Below are positions 52,351 through 60,247 of a stretch of DNA of 64,000 bases, piece by piece. Below the pieces are notes generated by a model. The model was not told the DNA's origin. It did not search any database and saw only the letters and a program-made list of their open reading frames with translations. Made by a program: the position numbers and the translations under genes. Numbering within the stretch: the first letter of the stretch is position 1; every line of letters starts with the position of its first letter. This DNA comes from Planctomycetota bacterium (GTDB taxonomy: Bacteria > Planctomycetota > Phycisphaerae > UBA1845): the NCBI GenBank assembly GCA_024280855.1, contig JAJRPG010000023.1:16697-80696 (forward strand), in the 5' to 3' direction.

Positions 52351-55281
52351 ATGAGAGTAGGTAAGTGTATGTGTTCGCGCTCTTTTGTGAGTGCTATGGC
52401 AATTGGTCTGTTGACGTTTGGTGCGTCGGCGTTTGGCCAGAACCCCCCTGGTAATACCTCGTATGAGCTTGTTACCATTGGTAGTACCGGTACTGTGACT
52501 AGCAATGATGGAGCCAACATTGTTATTCCTGCAGGTGGTGTGACTGTTGAATTGGCTTTGAGGGTCTTTGGTTGGGGCGCAACTGGTGATGGTACTTTGC
52601 TATCTGTGCAAGCTACCATGGACGGTACCAGCTATTGTAGCGGTACTGGTGATCCACTGAACCCGGTTGGGTATCCAGGCGCACCTGTGCTTGCATGTCC
52701 TCAAGGTAGTGGTTGCCCACTGGATGGCTCAACATGTAATCAAGGTGGATTTATTAACACCAAGATTTGCACCGGTGATGGTCTTCCGTGTGATACGGTA
52801 GCTTGTAACGGTGCGGTTCCTGGTAACTTCTGCGTTGATGATAGTGATTACATCTTTTTTGGAACTGGTGGAGCGCCAATCGCGGCTATCGCATATCCAG
52901 GTCTTAATTACGAAATTGCTGGCGTGAGTACGGGTTCTAGTGTTGCTGACTCGGGATCAACTAATAAGTATTTCGGTACACTGTTGATTAATGTTCCTGC
53001 TGGTGCGGTTGGTACTTATACCATCGCTTATTCAGCTGATAGTGAACGTACATTCAGTGCTGACGGTGCGGCGAAGAGTTTTGCAACTGTAAATCTACTT
53101 CCTGCAACGATTACGATTACGTCTGGTGCTTGCTGCTACAACATTGGACCAAGCACTACGCAATGTCAAAATGATGTGACTAGTGGTGTTTGTTCTGGTC
53201 TAGGTGGCAATTTTGAGTTCCGTGCGGGCGAAATGTGCCCACCAATCGGTGCCACAAACATCGGCCCAGATGCCGGTAATGGTCAGGAATGTCCTGCATG
53301 CGACTCTGATGCCTCATGTAATGACAGTAATGCTTGCACCGACGACAGTTGCGATATCGCATCTGGCGTATGTTCAAACACTGACAACTACAATCCTACA
53401 ACAGATTGTTGTGATCCAGGCAATGGTGGCCTAACAGCTATCGATGACTTCGACATTTGTACCGCAGATTCTTGCGATGCAGCCACAGGTGCTGTAGCCA
53501 ATGATCCTGCCGGTGCTTCTGGCGTGTCATGTGACGATAATCGTGCTTGCACGGTTAACGATGCTTGTGACGGCGTTAGCAGTGATGCTGATGGCGGTTG
53601 CATGGGTGAAGACGTGAATCTAATTGTATGTCCAAATGGTGTAAGCGATTGCCCACTTGGTGAGTGCGATGCTGATACAGGTCTATGTGTATGTTCTGAA
53701 GATACACCACTTGGCTTTAATTTCCTTGACAAAGTTTGTGCGTCAGCTGGCGTAGCTTGTCAAGCAGATGCTGATTGCCCAATGGGTGATTCATGCATTC
53801 GTGCTTCGTTTACTGATCCTAACTGCTACTCCGCTGGCGAAACTGTTCCAGTGGCTGTAGCTATTGGTGCTGGTTCTGAAGAAATTGCTGGTGGCCAGTT
53901 CTTGATCAGCTATGACAATAGCTGCATGCAATTGCAAAGTGTTGGTCCATGTGCGGGCAGCATTTTCGACAACGTTATTTCTGTCGAAATTGATGAAGCT
54001 GCTGGTACGGTTTTCTATGCTGCAACAAGTGATCCTGCAGCACCAACATCAACACCTGGTCCTGCTGACATGGTATGCTTGAACTTCACCAAAATTGGTG
54101 ATTGCAATAGCTGCGATGTTTGCTTGATCGACAACAACCCACGTCGTACGATTTTGACTAGCCTTGGTGGCAATCAGGTATCTACGGCGTTGACCAATGG
54201 TGGTTGCAGCAAGTCAGTTCGTGATGCTGGTTCTTTGACCATCAGCACACCTGGCGATACTGACACGAACAGTGATTGTAATGCTACAGTTGCTAACGTA
54301 ACTTGGAATACGCCTAGTGCTGACAACTCATGTGAAGGTCCTTTGACCGTTACATGTTCTGCACAGCATAGCGATCCTGCAATTCCTCAGGGTCTTGTTG
54401 ATGGTTGGATTGCTGGTGGTGGAGATATTCCACAGGGTACAGCGTTCTTTATCTGCTCAGCTAACGATAGCTGTGGTTCGACTCAGTCGAATCTATGGAC
54501 TGTTCGTGTTTCTGATCAACAGGCATTGGACGTAGAAGTTCAGGTATCACCTGATATGGCTACTGGCCAGTTCTCGCGTGCGATCACATTTGATCTGTAC
54601 ACAGACTGCTCTGCTGATCCAACAACGTACTGCGAAGTTATGGAATTTGGTGGCGCATTCAACTTTGATGCACATGCCAAGGCCAGCTTGAAGGTTAACA
54701 AGAGTAACTTCAGCTGCGTAACTGCTCAGGACGTATTGCATACGCTTCGTGCATGTGCAACTCCTGAATGCATTGGTGGCGCTTGGACTGCACAATGGAA
54801 GGGTGATCCACTTCAGGGTGGTAACTGGCTCATTGGTGGTAACCTTGATGCTGCTAATCCAGGTAGTGGTCATGGTAACGCTAACACGATTAACATCGTT
54901 GACTTTGGCGTTTACATGGGTGAGATTGTTAATGGTTCTTCGTATGCCCCTCGTGGTGATACGGCTTGCGACACTGCATTCCCTCATGGTGACGTTAACG
55001 CTGACGGTGCTGTCGATTCACTTGACTACACCTTCCTACTGGAGAACTTCCTAGCTGACAGCAAGAATTGCTGCTGTCCAGCTCCAGCCGCTGCTGGTCG
55101 TACTAATGGCAATACGGATGTTCCAGTTAAGGATTTCCGTTACCTTGGCTTGTACGATGCAGGCTTCGCAGCTGACATCAATGGTGACGGACGTGTTAAT
55201 CTCGATGACATGAGTCTATACATGCAGGGTGGTGCAGCTCCAGAAGCTACCAAGGTACGTAAGCGTGTAAGCAACCGTTAA
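52351..55281 (+). CDS. Secreted surface protein with cohesin-like and dockerin-like domains
   Basis: A 976-residue exported protein (signal ends FGASAFGQ). Residues 25-260 form the same N-terminal domain as the 1007-residue protein (VELALRVFGWGATGDGT, NFCVDDSDY, GTLLINVPAGAVGTYTIAY). A CC-type cysteine module (GACCYNIGPSTTQC) and CTDDSC repeats follow. Residues about 500-610 look like a cohesin domain (VPVAVAIGAGSEEIAGGQF, then LISYDNSCMQL, FYAATSDPA and MVCLNFTKIG). A HYR-like domain (about 640-730) comes next, and two dockerin-like loops (DVNADGAVDSLDYTFLL near 880, DINGDGRVNLDDMSLYM near 941). Codon choice (GGT, GCT, CGT) and GGAGG suggest strong expression. A clear terminator follows. Cohesin plus dockerin could allow self-assembly; this is inferred. 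Confidence 0.85.
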   Translation: MRVGKCMCSRSFVSAMAIGLLTFGASAFGQNPPGNTSYELVTIGSTGTVTSNDGANIVIPAGGVTVELALRVFGWGATGDGTLLSVQATMDGTSYCSGTGDPLNPVGYPGAPVLACPQGSGCPLDGSTCNQGGFINTKICTGDGLPCDTVACNGAVPGNFCVDDSDYIFFGTGGAPIAAIAYPGLNYEIAGVSTGSSVADSGSTNKYFGTLLINVPAGAVGTYTIAYSADSERTFSADGAAKSFATVNLLPATITITSGACCYNIGPSTTQCQNDVTSGVCSGLGGNFEFRAGEMCPPIGATNIGPDAGNGQECPACDSDASCNDSNACTDDSCDIASGVCSNTDNYNPTTDCCDPGNGGLTAIDDFDICTADSCDAATGAVANDPAGASGVSCDDNRACTVNDACDGVSSDADGGCMGEDVNLIVCPNGVSDCPLGECDADTGLCVCSEDTPLGFNFLDKVCASAGVACQADADCPMGDSCIRASFTDPNCYSAGETVPVAVAIGAGSEEIAGGQFLISYDNSCMQLQSVGPCAGSIFDNVISVEIDEAAGTVFYAATSDPAAPTSTPGPADMVCLNFTKIGDCNSCDVCLIDNNPRRTILTSLGGNQVSTALTNGGCSKSVRDAGSLTISTPGDTDTNSDCNATVANVTWNTPSADNSCEGPLTVTCSAQHSDPAIPQGLVDGWIAGGGDIPQGTAFFICSANDSCGSTQSNLWTVRVSDQQALDVEVQVSPDMATGQFSRAITFDLYTDCSADPTTYCEVMEFGGAFNFDAHAKASLKVNKSNFSCVTAQDVLHTLRACATPECIGGAWTAQWKGDPLQGGNWLIGGNLDAANPGSGHGNANTINIVDFGVYMGEIVNGSSYAPRGDTACDTAFPHGDVNADGAVDSLDYTFLLENFLADSKNCCCPAPAAAGRTNGNTDVPVKDFRYLGLYDAGFAADINGDGRVNLDDMSLYMQGGAAPEATKVRKRVSNR

Positions 55282-55335
55282 TTTTTGGTTGCACAACCCA
55301 TCGACTTTTAGTCGATGCGGGTCGTAAGTAAATAT

Positions 55336-55376
55336 GGCGGCGCATGGCAGTAAAATGTCATGCGTCGCCTTTTTTT
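55336..55376 (+). terminator. Rho-independent terminator of the 976-residue surface protein gene
   Basis: GGCGGCGCATGGCA pairs (with some G-T pairs) with TGTCATGCGTCGCC, followed by seven T. It lies about 55 bases after the stop. Confidence 0.85.
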
Positions 55377-55494
55377 ATTGTCTTTGCATGATTCGCCTCT
55401 CGATCATTGACGGTATTTTCACCCAGCGTTAGACTCTGGTGTGGAAAGCGACAGACAGATCGATCAACTCGTCTCTTCCGAGCAAAATCCTGCT

Positions 55495-56904
55495 ATGCAA
55501 CATAATTGCGCCTTGTTCGGCGTTTTTGGCCATGATGACGCGGTTTCGCTATCTCATCTGGGTTTGTACGCCTTACAGCATCGTGGTCAGGAGTCGGCTG
55601 GGATTGTGTCTACCAGCGGAGAGGGGTTGGAACGTCAGGTCGGTTTGGGGCTGGTAAATCAGGTTTTTAATAAGCGAAATTTATCGGCCATTCGAGGTAC
55701 GCGTGCGATTGGCCATTGTCGGTATTCGACGACCGGGTCATGTACCGATGCCAACGCTCAGCCGTTGTTGTTTTCATTCGCCGGTGGGCAAGTGGCGCTG
55801 GCTCATAATGGCAATCTGATCAACGCGGCGCTGCTTCGTAGGAAGTATGAAGAGGTAGGCCATATATTTCAAACGACGAGTGATACTGAGGTTATTATCC
55901 ACTTGTTAGCTAAGCCTGCTCATCAGCAAAAGAAGTTTCCGCTAAACCATGTACTTAATCATCTGCAAGGTGCTTATTGTCTGTTGATGCTGTTTCCCGA
56001 TCGGATGGTCGCTGTGCGAGATCCGCTGGGCTTTCGGCCTTTGTGTATAGGTCATATGGATAATGGTGCGGTGGTGGTGGCATCTGAGACCAAAGCGTTT
56101 GATATGATCGGCGCGACATATGATCGAGACGTTGAGCCTGGCGAGATTGTGACGATCAGCGAATCTGGTATTGAATCTCGTCGTTTTGGTGGCGATATGG
56201 GTGGTCGTGGCGCAGCGTGTATTTTTGAGCAGATTTATTTTTCGGATCCGTCGAGTTTGGTATTTGGTGAAAACGTTCATCTTGTTAGAGCCAAGATGGG
56301 GCGGCGGCTGGCTGTTGAGTCTCCGGTTGAGGCTGATTTGGTGGTTCCGATTCCCACTTGTGCGACTTGTGCCGCGACGGGGTATGCGGCTGAGATAGGC
56401 ATTCCGTATGGGCGGGCGTTTACGACGAGTCATTATGCGGGCCGGTCGTTTATTATGCCCACACAATCGGATCGTGACATCGCGGTGCGGATGAAGTTAA
56501 ACGTGATTAAGGAAGCGGTTGATGGTCAGCGGTTGATTGTGGTGGAAGACTCGGTGGTACGGGGTACGACGACGCGGGCTAAAATTGGTGCGCTTAGAAA
56601 AGCGGGTGCGAAAGAGATACATCTGCGTGTAGCTTCACCGCCGATTCGACATCCATGTTATTTTGGAATTGATTTCCCGACGCAAAAAGAGCTTATCGCA
56701 AATGAGCGGACGGCTGATGAGATTGGTAAGTATCTTGAGGTGGATTCATTGAAGTACATTTCTCACGAAGGGATGTTGTCTTGTGTGAAAATGCCGGCTG
56801 AGAAGTATTGTACGGCCTGTTTTTCTGGTGATTATCCCATGAGTATTGATGAGCCTGTTGAGAAGTTTGCGATGGAGCATGGCCAAATGCAGATGTTTAC
56901 ATGA
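55495..56904 (+). CDS. purF: Amidophosphoribosyltransferase PurF
   Basis: First committed step of purine synthesis: PRPP plus glutamine to phosphoribosylamine. An N-terminal nucleophile glutaminase domain starts at Cys in HNCALFGVFGHDDA, with QHRGQESAG, HCRYSTTG and AHNGNLIN. The PRTase domain carries the PRPP loop VVEDSVVRGTTT. Cysteines in AACIFEQ, HPCYFGID and CTACFSGDYP fit the [4Fe-4S] type of PurF (as in Bacillus). ATG 55495 gives a 4-residue propeptide (MQHN) before the catalytic Cys; an upstream GTG at 55441 would give a 22-residue one. Neither has a strong RBS. purM follows 59 bases downstream. Confidence 0.95.
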   Translation: MQHNCALFGVFGHDDAVSLSHLGLYALQHRGQESAGIVSTSGEGLERQVGLGLVNQVFNKRNLSAIRGTRAIGHCRYSTTGSCTDANAQPLLFSFAGGQVALAHNGNLINAALLRRKYEEVGHIFQTTSDTEVIIHLLAKPAHQQKKFPLNHVLNHLQGAYCLLMLFPDRMVAVRDPLGFRPLCIGHMDNGAVVVASETKAFDMIGATYDRDVEPGEIVTISESGIESRRFGGDMGGRGAACIFEQIYFSDPSSLVFGENVHLVRAKMGRRLAVESPVEADLVVPIPTCATCAATGYAAEIGIPYGRAFTTSHYAGRSFIMPTQSDRDIAVRMKLNVIKEAVDGQRLIVVEDSVVRGTTTRAKIGALRKAGAKEIHLRVASPPIRHPCYFGIDFPTQKELIANERTADEIGKYLEVDSLKYISHEGMLSCVKMPAEKYCTACFSGDYPMSIDEPVEKFAMEHGQMQMFT

Positions 56905-56963
56905 TGCGTAGGGTGTTGTCGTAGGTGCTAAATTCTTCCAAGTAATTGTTGGAGCCAAGTCTT

Positions 56964-58016
56964 TTGATTTCTTACCGTGATAGTGGTGTTGATATTGCTG
57001 CGAATACGCGATGGGTTTCCGGCATCCATGCGGCGATGCATAGTACCTATGGCCCGCGCGTGCCGAAGGCTCGTCACGGTGGTTTTGCGGGTTTATTTCG
57101 CCTGGATTACGACGAGCAGCTTTTTCGTCGGAATTATAAACGTCCCATGTTGGTCGGATGCGCCGACGGTGTGGGAACGAAGGTGTTGATCGCTATTCAG
57201 ATGAAGCGTTTGTCGACCATCGGTATTGATTTAGTCGCGATGAACGTGAATGATCTTATCACCTGCGGGGCTGAGCCGCTCTTTTTCCTGGATTATTTAG
57301 CCGTGAATAAACTCGACGGGAAACACCTGAAAGACGTGATTGAAGGCGTAGCTGCGGGGTGTCGGGAGTCTGGGTGTGCGCTTTTGGGCGGTGAAACGGC
57401 GGAGATGCCTGATCTTTATCGCAAAGGTGATTTTGATTTAGCTGGCTTTTCAGTGGGCGTGGTGGAATGTAACCGGGTGATTGATGGGACGAAGATTTCG
57501 CCGGGTGACAAGCTCATAGCACTCCCTTCGAGTGGCGTTCACTCCAATGGTTATTCGCTGGTCAGAAAGTTAATAGCTAAGGGGCGATGCCGGTTATCGT
57601 CTTATCACGAATCGTTGGGCGAGACGGTGGGAGAAGCGCTGCTGAGGCCAACGCGGATTTATGTTCAGCCTGTGCAGGCTTTGCTGACGCGATATCGGGT
57701 TAAGCGGGTGGTGACGGGCATGGCTCATGTGACCGGTGGCGGGTTGCGTGAAAATATCGCTCGATTGTTGCCGGCGAAGTGCGATGCTGTGATTGATAAA
57801 AAATCCTGGACACCGCCTCCGATTTTCGATTTTTTGCGCAGGTTGGGGACTACGCGAGCGGAGATGTTCAAAGTCTTCAATATGGGTGTTGGGTTTGTGT
57901 TTGTGGTTAAGCCGTTCTTCGCGGCTGGTGTGATGCAAACTTTACAGAAAGCGGGCGAGCGTCCGTTTGAATTGGGCGTGGTGCGCCGCGGCGGTGGTCG
58001 TGTTCGGTTCGCTTAG
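56964..58016 (+). CDS. purM: Phosphoribosylformylglycinamidine cyclo-ligase PurM (AIR synthetase)
   Basis: Fifth step of purine synthesis: FGAM to AIR with ATP. About 350 residues with family motifs ISYRDSGVDIAANT, GCADGVGTKVLIA, IDLVAMNVNDLITCGAEPLFFLDY, GCALLGGETAEMPD, SSGVHSNGYSLVRK, GMAHVTGGGLREN and FNMGVGFVF. TTG 56964 is preferred: GGAG lies 10 bases upstream and the resulting MISYRDSGV matches homologues. The frame also has a TTG at 56946. It lies downstream of purF on the same strand and they are probably co-transcribed. Confidence 0.95.
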   Translation: MISYRDSGVDIAANTRWVSGIHAAMHSTYGPRVPKARHGGFAGLFRLDYDEQLFRRNYKRPMLVGCADGVGTKVLIAIQMKRLSTIGIDLVAMNVNDLITCGAEPLFFLDYLAVNKLDGKHLKDVIEGVAAGCRESGCALLGGETAEMPDLYRKGDFDLAGFSVGVVECNRVIDGTKISPGDKLIALPSSGVHSNGYSLVRKLIAKGRCRLSSYHESLGETVGEALLRPTRIYVQPVQALLTRYRVKRVVTGMAHVTGGGLRENIARLLPAKCDAVIDKKSWTPPPIFDFLRRLGTTRAEMFKVFNMGVGFVFVVKPFFAAGVMQTLQKAGERPFELGVVRRGGGRVRFA

Positions 58017-58038
58017 TGCTAGCGCTGTTCTAGATTTC

Positions 58039-58115
58039 GTCATGCTCGCGTAGGCGGGCATCCATTTTTCGATACCGCTATACTGCCGCTGGATACCCGC
58101 CTGCGCGGGTATGAC
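58039..58115. repeat. Paired REP-like family C inverted repeat
   Basis: GTCATGCTCGCGTAGGCGGG plus CATCCA (58039-58064) faces TGGATACCCGCCTGCGCGGG plus TATGAC (58090-58115) over a 25-base spacer. Each arm is itself a partial hairpin. Confidence 0.75.
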
Positions 58116-58236
58116 AGAAGTTGGATTTCTTCTTAGATAATTGTGTATTTCTATTGCGTTCTAAACGCCGCGCGGGCTGAACAGCAAGTTGCATTAAATC
58201 ATGACGCATACATTATTGGGTGAGGATGGAAAGCGT

Positions 58237-58329
58237 TCAGAGCACCTGGCGCGAGCCTGGTGGCAGTCATGAGGAGACGCATGTGACTCATATAGCACAT
58301 GCCCGCAGGCTCGCGCCGTGCGGCTCTGA
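58237..58329. repeat. Large inverted repeat with nested stem
   Basis: Arms TCAGAGCACCTGGCGCGAGC...(58237-58260) and CAGGCTCGCGCCGTGCGGCT...(58306-58329) pair over about 22 of 24 bases. The loop contains AGTCA...TGACT as a smaller stem. It ends 8 bases before the stop of the lipoprotein gene on the minus strand and could terminate transcription from both sides. Confidence 0.65.
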
Positions 58330-58336
58330 TAGTGGT

Positions 58337-58672
58337 TCACGGTTCGATTATTTCTATGGCTAACAATTTCTTGGCGGGGTCTTTTCCGAAATTGGTTTTA
58401 CAAAGGTCTGAGCATAGGTGAAGGGTGTAACCGGCTAGGGGCATCGTGTGCTTGTCGCTGCCGTCCATCGCGAGGGAACATCCGGCGCACTTGGCGATGA
58501 TTTTATCGACTTGGCCATCTATGGCGTCGGCTTTGACGAGCTTGGCGATGACTTTCGTCTCTGTCTCGGCGTCCATCGGCGGCGGTGATGGTTTGCATGC
58601 TGAGATGGCGCATAGAATGAGTATGGCTAGTAGGCCTATCGTTTTTTTCGGTTTGAGTTGCGACACGAGCAT
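58337..58672 (-). CDS. Small lipoprotein with two CxxC/CxxxC cysteine pairs
   Basis: A 111-residue lipoprotein. Signal with lipobox AISAC (Cys near residue 26). The mature part has CAGCSLAMDG, followed by HTMPLAGYTLHLCSDLCKTNFGKDP. The four-cysteine arrangement with a short beta segment resembles TRASH/YHS-type metal-binding modules, so binding of a metal (for example copper or zinc) in the periplasm is possible. RBS AAGGA lies directly before ATG. Converges with purM across the repeat-rich region. Confidence 0.78.
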   Translation of the reverse strand: MLVSQLKPKKTIGLLAILILCAISACKPSPPPMDAETETKVIAKLVKADAIDGQVDKIIAKCAGCSLAMDGSDKHTMPLAGYTLHLCSDLCKTNFGKDPAKKLLAIEIIEP

Positions 58673-59111
58673 TCCTTTTCCTAATAGTACGTTCTAGCGC
58701 AGCTTGTTAGCCAAGCTTTGTTTCGCGATAACTCTGGCGTTATAACCGATTACTGACGCATTCGTATCTCCTGTGGCGATATTTTTGGTATTATCTTGCG
58801 TAAGAGGTTAGATTGTCTTCAAATTCAAGTATGGCAAGCATTGGTATAGGTACATTGCTTGAGAGCGTTATAACCGTTTTAGTTAGAGGGAGACTACGCA
58901 GGGCCAGCGAACAAAAAGCTCCCGTTTCGTTAGAGTTTTTCGATTTAGAACGACCGTGGAACTGGATTTTCGCCTGCGCGGGAATGACGGGAAGCTACGC
59001 TTGTTTTGGGAGTCAATGATGGAATCTGAGTTGTATAGCACTTGTGGCTCCGCGCAGGCTGAAGCCTGCGGCTCGTATAGTACGACATGGTCAAATTGAG
59101 GCTGACATTCA
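58673..59111. other. 439-base intergenic region upstream of lpxD
   Basis: No supported gene; a plus-strand frame at 58813-59019 has no domain. Holds a short family C fragment (58973-58990, TGGATTTTCGCCTGCGCGGG region) and a family A hairpin copy at 59050-59075 just before lpxD. Confidence 0.55.
59050..59075 (+). repeat. REP-like hairpin repeat, family A copy
   Basis: CCGCGCAGGCTGAAGCCTGC followed by GGCTCG. The stem is intact with compensated changes (CAGGCT/AGCCTG) compared with 6731-6756. Confidence 0.75.
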
Positions 59112-60143
59112 ATGGCGAATGAGATTAATTATAGTGCGTCGGAATTGGCTGATCGGTTGAATGGGAAGCTGGTTGGTGAATTGACACCGCGTGTCACTGG
59201 TGTGGCGACTTTGGAGGAAGCTGTCGAAACATCTATCTCGTGGGTGGGATCTGCGTCTATGCTTGTGCGTTTGGCTGAGTCGAAGGCGGCTGTGGTTGTC
59301 GTTGCTCAAGATGCGGAAGTGGCGGAAGGGCGAGCGGTGATTCGTGTTGATGATCCTGAGATGGCGGCTTGTCGGTTGCTTGAACTCTTTGCGCCGCCTG
59401 TTGATGAGGTTTGCGTTGGTGTTCACGAGTCTGCGGTGGTGCATCCAACTGCGGTTGTCGAAGGGGCGGGTATTGGGCCATTCGTGACGGTTGGGGCGGG
59501 GGCGAAGATTGGCGCGGGGACGCAATTACACGCGGGTGTGTATGTTGGCGGTGAGGCAATCATTGGCCGCGATTGTGTGTTGTGGCCTGGGGTGGTTGTG
59601 CGTGAGCGGGTGGTGATGGGAGACCGTGTGATTATTCATCCGAACTGCACGCTCGGCGCCGATGGGTTTGGCTATATCTTTCGGGAAGGTTGTCATAAAA
59701 AAGTTTCTCAAATAGGTACGGTTGAAATTGGTGACGATGTTGAAATCGGTGCGAACTCTACGATTGATCGGGCGAAGAGTGGTGTGACGCGCGTTGGGGC
59801 TGGTACGAAAATCGATAACCTTTGCCAGATTGCGCATAACGTTCAGATCGGTAAGCACTGCATTTTGACCGGGCAAACGGGAATTGCCGGCTCGACCAGC
59901 ATTGGCGACTACGTGGCGTTCGGTGGGCACGGTGGTGCGTCTGATCATGTGAACATTGGCAATCAGGTACAGGTTGGTGCGATGTCGGTGGTGACGCGCG
60001 ATGTGGCTGATGGCGAAATTGTGCGTGGCGTGCCGAGTGTTCCGAATAGTCAGTTTCTTAAAGAACAAGCCGCGTTGCGAAAATTACCGGAGCTGCTTAA
60101 ACGGGTGCGCGAGTTAGAAAAACGTCTTGCGGCTAAGAGCTAA
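59112..60143 (+). CDS. lpxD: UDP-3-O-acylglucosamine N-acyltransferase LpxD
   Basis: Third step of lipid A synthesis: N-acylation of UDP-3-O-acylglucosamine. At 343 residues it has normal length. An N-terminal uridine-binding domain (1-100) is followed by a left-handed beta-helix of hexapeptide repeats (about 105-300, such as IGPFVTVGAGAKIG and IGDDVEIGANSTI). The catalytic His is His242 in CQIAHNVQIGKHC, preceded by LGADGFGYIF and STIDRA. The C-terminus is a helix (EQAALRKLPELLKRVRELEKR). Its presence shows an outer membrane with lipid A. No other lpx gene is adjacent. Confidence 0.97.
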   Translation: MANEINYSASELADRLNGKLVGELTPRVTGVATLEEAVETSISWVGSASMLVRLAESKAAVVVVAQDAEVAEGRAVIRVDDPEMAACRLLELFAPPVDEVCVGVHESAVVHPTAVVEGAGIGPFVTVGAGAKIGAGTQLHAGVYVGGEAIIGRDCVLWPGVVVRERVVMGDRVIIHPNCTLGADGFGYIFREGCHKKVSQIGTVEIGDDVEIGANSTIDRAKSGVTRVGAGTKIDNLCQIAHNVQIGKHCILTGQTGIAGSTSIGDYVAFGGHGGASDHVNIGNQVQVGAMSVVTRDVADGEIVRGVPSVPNSQFLKEQAALRKLPELLKRVRELEKRLAAKS

Positions 60144-60156
60144 TAATAAAAGCAGA

Positions 60157-60187
60157 CGACCCGCCGCAAATTTGCTGACGCGGGTCG
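60157..60187. terminator. Possible bidirectional terminator hairpin
   Basis: CGACCCGC at 60157-60164 pairs with GCGGGTCG at 60180-60187 in the gap between converging lpxD and the VWA gene. The preceding A run on the plus strand (60148-60151) could serve the minus-strand transcript. Confidence 0.5.
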
Positions 60188-60247
60188 CCTGAGGTTTGGC
60201 AGCTTCATTCAATCACACTGCCGGCAGGTATATATTCACTTTTTCGG

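Larger units (their letters stand above)
58017..58336. other. Intergenic region with two large inverted repeats
   Basis: 320 bases between the converging purM and the small lipoprotein gene. A family C inverted pair is at 58039-58064 and 58090-58115, a truncated family A half (GCCGCGCGGGCTGAACAGC) at about 58170, and a further 24-base inverted repeat at 58237-58260 and 58306-58329. No gene is seen. Confidence 0.7.

Noticed and set aside
58813..59019. 68-codon plus-strand frame before lpxD
   Set aside because: Covers a family C repeat fragment and has no coding signal.
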